Assembly: GCF_018760785.1 (NCBI RefSeq)
Contig: NZ_JAHHZO010000013.1
Coordinates: 1-64,000, forward strand
From: Rhizobium sp. CSW-27
GTDB lineage: Bacteria; Pseudomonadota; Alphaproteobacteria; Rhizobiales; Rhizobiaceae
DNA length: 64,000 nucleotides
Reading direction: 5' to 3'
Made by a program: the position numbers and the translations under genes. The notes beneath the pieces were generated by a model. It was not told the DNA's origin, searched no databases, and saw only the letters and a list, made by a program, of their open reading frames with translations. Numbering within the stretch: the stretch's first letter is position 1; each line of letters starts with the position of its first letter. This document shows, piece by piece, positions 16,349 through 26,099 of the stretch.

Positions 16349-17602
16349 ATGTCCAGGTTCAAGTCCGATTTCCTCCGCACGCTCGACGAACGCGGCTTCA
16401 TCCACCAGGTTTCCGATGAAAAGGGGCTGGATGACCTGCTGACCAAGGAAACCGTGACGGCCTATATCGGCTATGACCCGACCGCCTCCAGCCTGCATGT
16501 CGGGCATCTGACGCAGATCATGATGCTTCACTGGTTCCAGGCCACCGGTCACCGGCCGATTTCGCTGATGGGCGGCGGCACCGGCATGGTGGGCGATCCC
16601 TCCTTCAAGGAAGAGGCCCGCAAGCTGATGACCGTCGAGATGATCGAGGAGAACATCGCCTCGATCAAACGGGTCTTCGCCAACTATCTCGATTACGACC
16701 GCGCCGGCAACACCGCGCTGATGATCAACAATGCCGAATGGCTGCGCCCGCTGAACTATCTCGAGTTCCTGCGCGATGTCGGCCGGCATTTCTCGGTCAA
16801 CCGCATGCTGTCCTTCGACAGCGTCAAGACCCGACTCGACCGTGAGCAGTCGCTCTCCTTCCTGGAATTCAACTACATGATCCTCCAGGCCTACGACTTC
16901 GTCGAACTGTCGCGCCGCTATGGCTGCCGGCTGCAGATGGGCGGTTCCGACCAGTGGGGCAACATCGTCAACGGCATCGATCTCGGCCACCGAATGGGCA
17001 CCGAGCAGCTCTATGCGCTGACCTCGCCGCTACTGACCACCGCGTCGGGCGCCAAGATGGGCAAGTCGGCCTCGGGCGCCGTCTGGCTGAACGCCGAACT
17101 GATGCCGGTCTATGATTTCTGGCAGTACTGGCGCAACACCGAGGATGCCGATGTCGAGCGCTTCCTGAAGCTGTTCACCACGCTGCCGATGGACGAGATC
17201 GCGCGTCTGGCAGCGCTGGGCGGCTCCGAGATCAACGAGGCGAAGAAGATCCTCGCAACGGAAGTGACGGCGATCCTGCACGGCCGCATGGCTGCGGAGG
17301 AGGCCGCCGAGACCGCCCGCAAGACCTTCGAGGAAGGCGCGCTGTCGGAAAACCTGCCCTCCGTCGAGGTTCCGGCGTCGGAACTGTCTGCCGGCATCGG
17401 CCTTCTGGCGCTGATGGTGCGGGCAGGCCTTGCCGCCTCCAACGGCGAAGCCCGTCGCCATGTGCAGGGTGGCGCAGTGCGCATCAATGACGAGGCGGTC
17501 TCCGACGAGCGCCTGGCGATCGGCAGCGCCAACATCACGGCGGATGGCATTGTCAAGCTGTCGCTCGGCAAGAAGAAGCACATTCTGGTGCGCCCGGTCT
17601 GA
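16349..17602 (+). CDS. tyrS: Tyrosyl-tRNA synthetase
   Basis: This 417-residue class I synthetase attaches tyrosine to tRNA-Tyr. It has the HIGH-like motif HVGH (50-53), tyrosine-binding residues in GYDP and QMGGSDQWGN, the KMSKS-like motif KMGKS (236-240) and a C-terminal S4 RNA-binding domain (about 350-417). ATG at 16349 gives the family start (MSRFKSDFLRTLDERGFIHQ). The 237-bp upstream gap contains a short heptamer repeat (AAATACG) near 16210-16228 but no obvious T-box, which would be unusual in this group. Confidence 0.96.
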   Translation: MSRFKSDFLRTLDERGFIHQVSDEKGLDDLLTKETVTAYIGYDPTASSLHVGHLTQIMMLHWFQATGHRPISLMGGGTGMVGDPSFKEEARKLMTVEMIEENIASIKRVFANYLDYDRAGNTALMINNAEWLRPLNYLEFLRDVGRHFSVNRMLSFDSVKTRLDREQSLSFLEFNYMILQAYDFVELSRRYGCRLQMGGSDQWGNIVNGIDLGHRMGTEQLYALTSPLLTTASGAKMGKSASGAVWLNAELMPVYDFWQYWRNTEDADVERFLKLFTTLPMDEIARLAALGGSEINEAKKILATEVTAILHGRMAAEEAAETARKTFEEGALSENLPSVEVPASELSAGIGLLALMVRAGLAASNGEARRHVQGGAVRINDEAVSDERLAIGSANITADGIVKLSLGKKKHILVRPV

Positions 17603-17631
17603 CCGGCATTGCCCCCGGACAACGGATGATG

Positions 17632-17657
17632 AAACCCGGCCACCGCGCCGGGTTTTT
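17632..17657. terminator. Bidirectional terminator between tyrS and the AsmA-like gene
   Basis: The 9-bp stem AAACCCGGC / GCCGGGTTT has loop CACCGC, with T on the right and A on the left. The genes on both sides converge here. Confidence 0.8.
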
Positions 17658-20600
17658 CATTGGAATTCGAAGATCTGCCGGAAGACGCCGGGCGCGATGA
17701 TCGACAGCGGGTTGACCACCAGTTTCGGCTGGGCGAACGGGCCCGTCAGCTTGAAGGTGATGCCGAGAAGGCCGCGGTCACGGCCATTGCCGAGAATGGC
17801 GCCGACGATCGGCAGTTCGGCGAACAGACGGTTGAGGCCATAGGCCGGCATGAAGGTGCCGGTCATGTCCATGCGTCCGCGCGCATCGCGCAGCATGCCC
17901 TGGAAGGTGGCGCCGATCTGCTCGCCGCGCACCACGCCGTTTTCCACGGCAAGCGCACCATCCCGATAGATCACCCGGGCAAAGCCGCGCTGGAATTTCT
18001 GCGAACTGACATCGATATCGCGCCGGACGGCGGAATTCAGGCTGCGGCCGTCCTCCCCCACCGGCGTCGAGACCATCGACTGAAGGCGGCTTTCGTTGAC
18101 GAGCGAGAAGCTGCGGATGTCGACGGAGCCGCTCCAGTTGCCATCCGGGCCGTTGTCGACGCGGATGTTCAGAAGTCCGCCCCGCATGTGGTCATAGAGA
18201 TTGGTGAAACGCGCAATGGCGCCCGCATCGCCGCTGGTCAGCGTGATCGTTTCGCCGCGGTCCCCCTTGGTCGTCTTGCCGACCACGGCCTGGCCGCTGC
18301 CGGTCACCGCGGCCAGATCCAGTTCCCGCAGATGGCTGTTGTTGACGAACAGCGACAGATTGGCGTTGCCAAGTTTTTCGTCATTGAAGCCGACCAGCCG
18401 GTCGACCTTGCCGCGCACCCGCGCCCCGCCTTCGCTGCTGCTGGTATCCTCGTCGCTTGCATTGCCGTCGGTCCGCAGCTTTGCCAGCACCGGCCGCAGA
18501 TCGGCGGAAGTACCCGAGATCGACACGTCGTAGATGTGCCCCTTGCCACGCTTCAGCGACAGCACGAAGTCGTCGTCCGGCGACAGCTGCATCTGGCTGA
18601 AGTCCGCCGTGGCCAGCCCGGCCTCGTCCATGCGCAGGTCACCGCGAATGCCGAAGCCATCGCCGGCAAGCTGCAGCTTGTGGACATCCGCACCCTTGTC
18701 TTTCTCGATCAGTTCGAAACTGGCCGTTGCGGCAATGCCGGCCCCCTTGGTCCAGCCGATCACCGGCAGGGAAAGGTTTGCCCTGGTCAGGTCCAGCTTG
18801 ATTCCCTGCCGCTCGCCGTCGAGCCGCGTCACTTCGGCAACGACTGGACCATCCACCACGTCCGAAAGGCCCGGCGCGAGCTTTTCACGCTGCTCGTTGG
18901 AGAGCGTCGCCTTGACGACCAGTTGCCGGCTTGCCGCATCTGCCTTGTTGAAGGGCTCCACCAGGGTAATATTGGCGGGCACGGTGTCGATCGTTCCATC
19001 CGCCTGCAGCCGCGCCGCAACGCCGTCCACATCGAGGCGTCCCTTCAGGTCGGCCACGGTGCGGCCTGCCAGCGGCTTTGCAATGCTGACGCCGTTCAGG
19101 TTGATGCTCGCCGAGAATTCCGGCGGCGGCGGCTCGTGCGCCTTGATCAGGCCGAAGCGGGCCTGCACCTGCGCCTCGGCCTCGCCGCGAAAATCGCCGG
19201 GCGAGAACTCCGTTTCCTTCAGGGCGTTGATCGGCTTGAAGGAAGCGAGTTCGGCCAGCGCATCGGCAGACCCCGTCACCTTGAGGGAGAGATCGGCCAT
19301 CAGCGGCTTGGCATAGGTGGAGGCGATGGCAAAGGTGCCGCCGGCCGCACTGACGCTGCGTCCCGAGGGAAAATAGGAAATGCCCTCCTTCACCGCGACA
19401 TTCAGCTGCTCACCCTTCAGATCGAAGTGACCGGCAAGATTGCGCACCGGCGGCATGTCGCCGGTGAGGCTCAGCCGCGTGTCGGCAATGTCGAAGGCAA
19501 TGCGCAGTTCATTGGCATCGAGATCCATCGGCACGCCCGGCCCTCGCATGCGCCCTGCCGGAATGAAGACGGCGATGGTGCCGTTCGTCACCTGACCGCC
19601 GAACAGGTTGGACACTGCCCAGTCGCGCGCCTTGCGCGCCATCCAGAACGGCCAGAGCTGTTTGACCGCGGCCACGTCCATGCGCGGAAGCTGCGCGCCG
19701 AAGCTGATTTCCGGCGAGACCTTGCCCGGAAAATGGATCTTCAGCGAACCGGCCATCTGGCCGGAGGGACTGGAGACCTGCATGGAATCGAATTCGAGCT
19801 CGCGTGCCGCCGTCAGATAGCGGCCGCTGGCCTGCAGGTCGAACAGCGTGGGCTGTTCGCCGCCATTGGCCGCCTGTGCGTGCCCGCCGCTGACAAGAAG
19901 ATCAAGTCCGTAGCCCGGCCGCCGGTCGGCAGGATTGAGCCGGTCGAGATCTATCACCGCCCCGGTGAACGGCACCACCGTCGGCCCGAAGCGGAACTGC
20001 GACGGCAGGATCTCGATGGAATTCCTGGTGAAATCATAGGCAACCCGGACTTCAGCCCCCGAAAGCTCCTGGCCCACGCCGTCGAAATAGAAGGTACCCG
20101 GCGCGTTGTGGATCGTCGCCGTGAGCGAGGGATCGCCTTCGGTCGTGTCGCGCGTCGCCGAAAGGTCGATGTCGATCGCCCCCTGCAGCCCCTCGCGCGG
20201 CTCGCCGTTCTCCTCGCGCTGCAACAGGAAGGGAGTAAGGTCCAGGCCGGAAAAATGTGCGTTCAGCGCCCGCGTCACCCCATGCACGGCGGTCGACTGC
20301 ACGTTCAGGTTCGCGCGGCGACCGTCGAGTTCCATCGCCCCGGTCAGCGCCACCTGCCCCTGCTCCGTGCGCGTCAGGCGCAGGTCGTCAATGATAAGCC
20401 GCGACACATGGCCGGTCGGATCGGGAGGGAACTGGATGTCGATGCCGGACAGGCGCACCTCGCCGGTGCCGGTCCGCTCCACCAGGCCGCGCGCCTCGTC
20501 CAGTCGCTGGAAGGCCTGCTCCAGTGCTCCGGGCAGGCTGTCCACCCGCGTCTTCGACAGATCCATGGGGTCACTGGCCGGCAGAAGCGCCGTATCGAGC

Positions 20601-21073
20601 GAAATATCATGAACGGAGATCCGGCGAATGGAGACGCGGCCGCTGGCCAGCGCCAGCGGATCGATTGCCAGGCGCACGGCCCCGGTGCGCGTCAGGTGCG
20701 CGCCGGTGGCAACCTCGATCACGTTGACGTCCCGCGCCTCGAGCGCCAGACGGAAATCGCTGGAAAAACGCAGTACCGTGGAGCCGACGGTTGCCCTGTA
20801 GCGGGGGCCGATGGCGTCGTTGAGGGCGGATTGAGCCCGCGTGTTCAGCGTGCTGTCGATGGTGCCGCTCTCGATCGCGAAGAAGGCGCTGCCCGCCGCC
20901 AGGCCGCAGAACAGCAGGAAGACGAGGCAGATCCGCAGAATGGTCGCCGCGCGCGAGGACGGCGCCGGGCAATGCACGATCAGCGGATCATGCGCCTTGG
21001 CCGACGGCAGCTCGTGCAGCGCCACCAGATCCTTCTGGCGGAACGTCACCTTTTCCCCTCTGATTTCCGCCAT
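17657..21073 (-). CDS. Large AsmA/YhdP-like envelope protein (DUF3971)
   Basis: This roughly 1138-residue protein has one membrane anchor (about residues 44-66) and a very long beta-rich periplasmic region. The C-terminal part carries an AsmA-like domain ending in FKLTGPFAQPKLVVNPLSIIAPGVFRQIFEF, the signature of YhdP/TamB/AsmA-type proteins. These are bridge-like lipid carriers thought to move phospholipids toward the outer membrane. ATG at 21073 is chosen (MAEIRGEKVTF). GGAGG sits only two bases upstream, so a start further 5' (GTG near 21097) is possible. The gene is monocistronic and divergent from bcp. Confidence 0.85.
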   Translation of the reverse strand: MAEIRGEKVTFRQKDLVALHELPSAKAHDPLIVHCPAPSSRAATILRICLVFLLFCGLAAGSAFFAIESGTIDSTLNTRAQSALNDAIGPRYRATVGSTVLRFSSDFRLALEARDVNVIEVATGAHLTRTGAVRLAIDPLALASGRVSIRRISVHDISLDTALLPASDPMDLSKTRVDSLPGALEQAFQRLDEARGLVERTGTGEVRLSGIDIQFPPDPTGHVSRLIIDDLRLTRTEQGQVALTGAMELDGRRANLNVQSTAVHGVTRALNAHFSGLDLTPFLLQREENGEPREGLQGAIDIDLSATRDTTEGDPSLTATIHNAPGTFYFDGVGQELSGAEVRVAYDFTRNSIEILPSQFRFGPTVVPFTGAVIDLDRLNPADRRPGYGLDLLVSGGHAQAANGGEQPTLFDLQASGRYLTAARELEFDSMQVSSPSGQMAGSLKIHFPGKVSPEISFGAQLPRMDVAAVKQLWPFWMARKARDWAVSNLFGGQVTNGTIAVFIPAGRMRGPGVPMDLDANELRIAFDIADTRLSLTGDMPPVRNLAGHFDLKGEQLNVAVKEGISYFPSGRSVSAAGGTFAIASTYAKPLMADLSLKVTGSADALAELASFKPINALKETEFSPGDFRGEAEAQVQARFGLIKAHEPPPPEFSASINLNGVSIAKPLAGRTVADLKGRLDVDGVAARLQADGTIDTVPANITLVEPFNKADAASRQLVVKATLSNEQREKLAPGLSDVVDGPVVAEVTRLDGERQGIKLDLTRANLSLPVIGWTKGAGIAATASFELIEKDKGADVHKLQLAGDGFGIRGDLRMDEAGLATADFSQMQLSPDDDFVLSLKRGKGHIYDVSISGTSADLRPVLAKLRTDGNASDEDTSSSEGGARVRGKVDRLVGFNDEKLGNANLSLFVNNSHLRELDLAAVTGSGQAVVGKTTKGDRGETITLTSGDAGAIARFTNLYDHMRGGLLNIRVDNGPDGNWSGSVDIRSFSLVNESRLQSMVSTPVGEDGRSLNSAVRRDIDVSSQKFQRGFARVIYRDGALAVENGVVRGEQIGATFQGMLRDARGRMDMTGTFMPAYGLNRLFAELPIVGAILGNGRDRGLLGITFKLTGPFAQPKLVVNPLSIIAPGVFRQIFEFQ

Positions 21074-21186
21074 GGCCTCCAAATCTCGGCAGGACACCCG
21101 ATTCGGGTGATCTGGACCAATTCCGCGCCAGTATATACGCAATGCGGCGACATTTTCCCAACATGCAGGCGAAAGAAAGGAAAACC

Positions 21187-21654
21187 ATGTCCGAGCTCGA
21201 AAGCGGCATGCCCGCCCCCGATTTTACCCTCCCGCGCGATGGCGGCGGCACGATCACCCTCTCCGATCTCAAGGGCAAGCCCGTGGTCGTCTATTTCTAT
21301 CCCAAGGATGACACCAGCGGCTGCACCACAGAGGCACTGCAGTTCACGGCCCTTGCCGGCGAATTCGAAACGGCCGGCACGACCGTCATCGGCATCTCGC
21401 CCGATTCGGCCGCCAAGCACGACAAGTTCATCAAGAAGCACAACCTGTCCGTCGTCCTTGCCGCCGACGAGGAGCAGTTGGCTGCCAACGCCTATGGCGT
21501 GTGGAAGGAAAAGAGCATGTACGGCAAGAAGTATATGGGCATCGAGCGTTCCACCTTCCTGATTGCCGCCGACGGCACGATCGCCCGCGTCTGGCCGAAG
21601 GTGAAGGTCGACGGCCATGCAGAGGAAGTGCTTGCAGCGGCCAAGGCCCTGTGA
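21187..21654 (+). CDS. bcp: Thioredoxin-dependent thiol peroxidase (BCP/PrxQ-type peroxiredoxin)
   Basis: This 155-residue peroxiredoxin reduces hydroperoxides. The peroxidatic cysteine is Cys46 in DDTSGCTTEA. The resolving cysteine present in E. coli BCP five residues later is replaced by leucine (position 51), so this is a 1-Cys type that would need an external thiol. No other cysteine is present. ATG at 21187 follows AAGGA. The next gene starts 14 bp after its stop. Confidence 0.94.
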   Translation: MSELESGMPAPDFTLPRDGGGTITLSDLKGKPVVVYFYPKDDTSGCTTEALQFTALAGEFETAGTTVIGISPDSAAKHDKFIKKHNLSVVLAADEEQLAANAYGVWKEKSMYGKKYMGIERSTFLIAADGTIARVWPKVKVDGHAEEVLAAAKAL

Positions 21655-21668
21655 CAAAGGACGGGGCC

Positions 21669-22511
21669 ATGACCGAGGCCCCCTTCACCGCCCTTCCTTC
21701 CATTGCATCGCTGCGTGGCGGTGCGATCCTTGCAATCTCCTCGCCGGATCTTTCCCTCAAAACGGCCCTGGCACAGGAAGCGGCGACCCGCTGGTTCCAG
21801 CGCCGCCTGTCGCTGCGCTCTCCGCTTGATCCGCCCCTGCCGGAGCGTCCCGGCCGACCGGACAAGCCCGAACTGGTTCCGCCCAAGCTGGTGGAGAAAC
21901 GCTCCCTGCACACGGTCAAGGGACGCATCGCGATCCTGCATGCCATCGCCCATATCGAGCTCAATGCCGTGGATCTTGCTCTCGACATCGTGGCGCGCTA
22001 CGCCACCGAGCCGGTGCCGAATTCCTTCTTCGATGGCTGGATGCAGGTCGCCTTCGAAGAGGCCAAGCATTTTCGCATGGTACGCCAGCGCCTCAACGAT
22101 CTCGGCGCCGATTACGGCGACATGCCGGCGCATGACGGCCTGTGGCAGGCGGCGCATGCCACCCGCAACGACCTGACGGCCCGCCTCGCCGTCGTGCCGC
22201 TGATTCTGGAGGCCCGCGGCCTCGACGTCACCCCCTCGCTGCAGGCGAAGATGCGCGAGACGGGCGATGAGGAGACCGCCGCCGTGCTCGACGTGATCTA
22301 CAATGACGAAAAGGGCCATGTGGCGATCGGCGCCAAGTGGTTCCGCTTCCTGTGCGCCCGCGAGCGCAAGGATCCGGCCGCCGCCTTCAAGGAACTGGTG
22401 CGGGCCAATTTCCGCGGCGCCCTGAAGCCGCCCTTCAACGATCTGGCCCGCGCCGAGGCGGGGCTGACGCCCTCCTTCTATCGCTCGCTGACCGCGACCA
22501 GCAATGCCTGA
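21669..22511 (+). CDS. DUF455 ferritin-like domain protein
   Basis: This 280-residue protein has the DUF455 signature. Helices carry the di-iron type ligands HAIAHIELNAVDLALD, QVAFEEAKHF and VIYNDEKGHVAIG (Glu/His pairs). Its role is unknown; tRNA-hydroxylase-like or storage activities have been suggested for related ferritin-like folds. ATG at 21669 lies 14 bp after bcp and follows GGGG. Its pairing with a peroxiredoxin is consistent with an oxidative-stress or iron context, which is inference. Confidence 0.88.
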   Translation: MTEAPFTALPSIASLRGGAILAISSPDLSLKTALAQEAATRWFQRRLSLRSPLDPPLPERPGRPDKPELVPPKLVEKRSLHTVKGRIAILHAIAHIELNAVDLALDIVARYATEPVPNSFFDGWMQVAFEEAKHFRMVRQRLNDLGADYGDMPAHDGLWQAAHATRNDLTARLAVVPLILEARGLDVTPSLQAKMRETGDEETAAVLDVIYNDEKGHVAIGAKWFRFLCARERKDPAAAFKELVRANFRGALKPPFNDLARAEAGLTPSFYRSLTATSNA

Positions 22512-22657
22512 CGCGGCACGCGATGCAGTGCCGGCCGACCGGGATCGCTGCGTTAGCGCCGGTACATCAGCAGCGCCTGAATTAACCCGACATTAACCTT
22601 AACGGTTTCTACTCCGGCAACGGATGAGGCAGCAGCGGGCCTTTGCGGGAGATGAGA

Positions 22658-23992
22658 GTGGCCAAGCCGGGGAAAAATCGCATCCTGTCAGCCGGACGGC
22701 CGCGCCCCGTGCTGATTCTCGCCTCCGGCGAGCGCATTCGACACATGACCATCCGCCCCTGGATGACTGCCGCCGCCGCCGGTCTCGCCGCCCTTCTCAC
22801 GTTTGGCTATTGCGGCTCGACCGCCTATCTCCTGTGGCGTGACGACCTGATCGGCGCGGCGAACCAGCGCCAGGAGCGGCTGCAGCAGCAATACGAGGAC
22901 CGGATCGCCGCGCTTCGTGCGCAGATCGACCGGATCACATCGCGACAGATGATCGAGCAGCGGACGGTGCAGGTGCAGCTTGACCAGTTGCTGGAACAGC
23001 AGAATGCCCTGTTTTCCCGCCGTGACCGGATCGAGAGGCTGGTACAGCGGGCGGAAGCCTCCGGCCTCACGGTCCCGTCCGAGGGAGCGGGCATACCCGC
23101 AGCCCTGCCCTCCGCCAGCGCAGCCGCCTATGCGCCTTCCCTTGACGGAGGTGCTGCCGCGCACGCCGGTTCGGCAAGCCAGGGCCTCAAGGCCATCGAC
23201 AGGCTGCTGAAGCCCGCACTGCGGCTTGGAGACCATGCCCCCGCCGCGGCGGTGACCGCGCCCGAGGCGCCCAAGGAAGGCACGGACCTCACCCTGTCGC
23301 GCGTATCGCATTCGCTGCAGGCGCTGGAACAGGAACAGAAGGCGCGGGTCACCGGCCTGACGGATGAGGCGGAGCGGACCGCAAGTGCCATTTCCGCCAT
23401 CCTGCGCCGCACCGGCGTCTCGGTCGGATCCGACCGCTCCGAGGGCAAGGCGCCGAAAAAGGGCCTGGGCGGCCCGTTCGTGCCGCCCGCCACCGGCTAC
23501 GGCTTCGATGCCTCGCTCGAAGCACTGGATGTGGCACTCACACGGCTTGAAACGGTGCGCCAGGCGGCAAGCACCCTGCCTTATGGCAATCCGGCCCCCG
23601 GCCACGAGATCACCAGTGGCTTCGGCAACCGCATCGATCCCTTCCTCGGTCGTCTCGCCCTGCATGCGGGCGTCGATTTCCAGGCCGAAACCGGACAGCG
23701 CGTGCGCAGCACCGGTGCCGGCCGTGTCGTTGCGGCAGGCGACAGCGGCGGCTACGGCAACATGGTGGACATCGACCACGGCCACGGCCTGCTCACCCGC
23801 TACGGACACCTTTCGCGCATTCTCGTGCGGGAGGGCGATACGGTGGCGGCGGGCGATGTCATCGGGCTGGCCGGTTCCACCGGCCGTTCCACCGCCCCGC
23901 ACGTGCATTACGAGGTGCGCCAGGACGGCGAAGCCATCGACCCCACCGCCTTCCTCAATGCCGGTTTGAAGCTGAAACGCTACCTGCAGTAA
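22658..23992 (+). CDS. M23-family peptidoglycan DD-metallopeptidase / LytM-type
   Basis: This roughly 444-residue envelope protein has a basic N terminus, one membrane anchor (about residues 31-55), and a coiled coil rich in Gln/Arg (NQRQERLQQQYEDRIAALRAQIDR). An Ala/Pro-rich linker leads to a C-terminal LytM domain with HAGVDF, the zinc motif region and HVHYEV. It should cleave peptide cross-links in the wall or activate amidases. The start is ambiguous. GTG 22658 sits six bases after GGGAG, while ATG 22652 abuts it. It lies 146 bp after the DUF455 gene. Confidence 0.9.
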   Translation: MAKPGKNRILSAGRPRPVLILASGERIRHMTIRPWMTAAAAGLAALLTFGYCGSTAYLLWRDDLIGAANQRQERLQQQYEDRIAALRAQIDRITSRQMIEQRTVQVQLDQLLEQQNALFSRRDRIERLVQRAEASGLTVPSEGAGIPAALPSASAAAYAPSLDGGAAAHAGSASQGLKAIDRLLKPALRLGDHAPAAAVTAPEAPKEGTDLTLSRVSHSLQALEQEQKARVTGLTDEAERTASAISAILRRTGVSVGSDRSEGKAPKKGLGGPFVPPATGYGFDASLEALDVALTRLETVRQAASTLPYGNPAPGHEITSGFGNRIDPFLGRLALHAGVDFQAETGQRVRSTGAGRVVAAGDSGGYGNMVDIDHGHGLLTRYGHLSRILVREGDTVAAGDVIGLAGSTGRSTAPHVHYEVRQDGEAIDPTAFLNAGLKLKRYLQ

Positions 23993-24063
23993 CCGGATAT
24001 TGACCCAGTGCGGCGCTTTACTGCGGCGAATGCGCCAAATTGGCCGGCAAAGGCGCTGTTTTC

Positions 24064-24092
24064 TTGACTTTGCGGAACGCAGCGCTTATGTC
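24064..24092 (+). promoter_or_regulatory. Predicted promoter of the DEAD-box helicase gene
   Basis: TTGACT (24064-24069), a 17-bp spacer and TATGTC (24087-24092) lie about 75 bases upstream of the start, leaving a leader of roughly 70 nt. Confidence 0.45.
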
Positions 24093-24167
24093 GCGGCCAT
24101 CGTCGGACGCGTATGCGGTTCCGACTCACAGCGTTCTTTACGAACCGGAACGGAAATAGTTTTCTCA

Positions 24168-25664
24168 TTGACGACGTTTGCTGATCTTGGCCTGAGCCAG
24201 AAAGTCCTTTCCGCAGTGACCGACGCGGGCTACACCACGCCCACGCCGATCCAGGCTGGCGCCATTCCGCCCGCCCTCCAGCGCCGCGACATCTGCGGCA
24301 TTGCCCAGACCGGCACCGGCAAGACCGCTTCCTTCGTGCTGCCGATGCTGACGCTTCTCGAAAAGGGACGCGCCCGGGCGCGCATGCCGCGCACCCTCAT
24401 TCTGGAGCCAACCCGCGAGCTGGCAGCGCAGGTTGCGGAAAACTTCGAGAAATACGGCAAGAATCACAAGCTGAACGTCGCGCTTCTGATTGGCGGCGTC
24501 TCCTTCGACGAACAGGACCGCAAGCTGGAGCGCGGCGCCGACGTGCTGATCTGCACGCCCGGCCGCCTGCTCGACCACTGCGAGCGCGGCAAGCTCTTGA
24601 TGACCGGTGTCGAGATCCTTGTCATCGACGAAGCCGACCGCATGCTCGACATGGGCTTCATCCCGGACATCGAACGCATCGCCAAGATGATCCCGTTCAC
24701 CCGCCAGACGCTGTTCTTCTCGGCCACCATGCCGCCGGAAATCCAGAAGCTGGCCGATGCCTTCCTGCAGAACCCGGAACGCATCGAGGTGGCGCCGCCC
24801 TCCTCCACCGCCAAGACCGTGACGCAGCGGCTGGTGGCCTGCCACAACAAGGACTACGAGAAGCGCGCCGCGCTTCGCGATCTCATCCGCGCCCAGGACG
24901 ATCTCAAGAACGCGATCATCTTCTGCAACCGGAAGAAGGACGTCGCAGACCTGTTCCGCTCGCTCGACCGCCACGGCTTTTCCGTCGGCGCGCTGCATGG
25001 CGACATGGACCAGCGCTCGCGCACGACGATGCTCGCCAACTTCAAGAGCAACAACATCACGCTGCTCGTTGCGTCCGACGTGGCAGCCCGCGGCCTCGAC
25101 ATTCCCGATGTCAGCCACGTCTTCAATTTCGACGTTCCGATCCATGCGGAAGACTATGTCCACCGCATCGGCCGCACCGGCCGCGCCGGACGTTCGGGTG
25201 CCGCCTTCACACTGGTGACACGCAGCGATACCAAATTCCTCGATGCCATCGAAAAGCTGATCACCCAGAAGATCGAGTGGCTGAACGGCGACCTCTCCGC
25301 ACTGCCGGAACCCATGGAAAGCCACGAGAACGGTCGTGGCCGTGGCGGCAAGGGCCGCGAGCGGGATCGCGACCGGGGCCGTGACAAGCGCGGCCGCAAG
25401 CCTGATACCCGCGCGGCCGAGCCGGTTGCGGATGTCGAAGAAAAGATCATCGAAACGAGGACGGAAAGCGTGGCAGCAGAACACCAGAAGGCGGATCATC
25501 GCAAGCAGCAGCACGGTGGCCGCAACCATGGTCGCCCCAATCCGGCCAATGACGATCACCGCGAGCGCCGCCGCCGCCGTGACGACGACGACGGCCCGAC
25601 GCCGGTCGGCTTCGGCGACGATATTCCGGCTTTCATGCTGATCGTTGCCAACGCCAAGGGCTGA
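24168..25664 (+). CDS. DEAD-box ATP-dependent RNA helicase, RhlE-like
   Basis: This 498-residue RNA helicase has all core motifs: Q motif (F at 4 through TPTPIQ), AQTGTGKT (46-53), PTRELA, DEAD (VIDEADRML), SAT (FFSATMP), ARGLDIP and HRIGRTGRAG. The last 120 residues form a highly charged tail rich in Arg, Asp, Gly and His that probably binds RNA. Such helicases act in ribosome assembly, mRNA decay and cold adaptation. TTG at 24168 is the best start, giving MTTFADLGL. The frame stays open upstream to 24000, but the extra residues do not look like the family. The Nudix gene follows within 10 bp. Confidence 0.92.
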   Translation: MTTFADLGLSQKVLSAVTDAGYTTPTPIQAGAIPPALQRRDICGIAQTGTGKTASFVLPMLTLLEKGRARARMPRTLILEPTRELAAQVAENFEKYGKNHKLNVALLIGGVSFDEQDRKLERGADVLICTPGRLLDHCERGKLLMTGVEILVIDEADRMLDMGFIPDIERIAKMIPFTRQTLFFSATMPPEIQKLADAFLQNPERIEVAPPSSTAKTVTQRLVACHNKDYEKRAALRDLIRAQDDLKNAIIFCNRKKDVADLFRSLDRHGFSVGALHGDMDQRSRTTMLANFKSNNITLLVASDVAARGLDIPDVSHVFNFDVPIHAEDYVHRIGRTGRAGRSGAAFTLVTRSDTKFLDAIEKLITQKIEWLNGDLSALPEPMESHENGRGRGGKGRERDRDRGRDKRGRKPDTRAAEPVADVEEKIIETRTESVAAEHQKADHRKQQHGGRNHGRPNPANDDHRERRRRRDDDDGPTPVGFGDDIPAFMLIVANAKG

Positions 25665-25673
25665 TTGACGCCC

Positions 25674-26093
25674 ATGTCCGCAAGGCCGGGTATCGATTTT
25701 CCGGGTGTCGGCTGCGGTCTCGTCATCGAGCGTGCCGATGGACATATTCTGCTGTACCGGCGCATGAAGGCGCCGGAAGCCGGCTACTGGAACATCGTCG
25801 GCGGCAAGGTCGATCATATGGAACACTCTGCCGCGGCCGCGCGCCGCGAGGCGGAGGAGGAAACAGGCCTTTCCATCGGCGCGATCGATTTTCTCTGCGT
25901 TTCCGAGCACATGATCGAGGCCGACGGCCAGCACTGGGTCTCTGTTCTCTACCGCACCCGCGACTTTTCAGGCACGCCGAGCCTGACTGAGCCGGACAAG
26001 CTTTCCGATTTCGGCTGGTTTTCACCGGATGCTCTGCCAGAGCCGCTCTCTCGCTTCACCCGTGATGCGCTGGCGCATATTGCCAACACCTGA
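25674..26093 (+). CDS. Nudix hydrolase
   Basis: This 139-residue Nudix enzyme hydrolyses nucleoside diphosphates linked to another moiety. The Nudix box fits exactly: Gly44, Glu50, Arg58-Glu59, Glu62-Glu63 and Gly65 (GGKVDHMEHSAAAARREAEE continuing ETGL). Substrate is unknown. MutT-like cleaning of oxidised nucleotides or ADP-ribose-type hydrolysis are options. ATG at 25674 is chosen. TTG at 25665, overlapping the helicase stop, is an alternative. It converges on the TfoX_N gene with only 6 bp between stops. Confidence 0.92.
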   Translation: MSARPGIDFPGVGCGLVIERADGHILLYRRMKAPEAGYWNIVGGKVDHMEHSAAAARREAEEETGLSIGAIDFLCVSEHMIEADGQHWVSVLYRTRDFSGTPSLTEPDKLSDFGWFSPDALPEPLSRFTRDALAHIANT

Positions 26094-26099
26094 CACGCG

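Noticed and set aside
17660..21562. 1300-codon open frame on the plus strand opposite the AsmA-like gene
   Set aside because: It is antisense to a real envelope protein, runs on into bcp in the wrong frame, and its composition (His, Arg, Gln, Gly rich without domains) marks it as a shadow.
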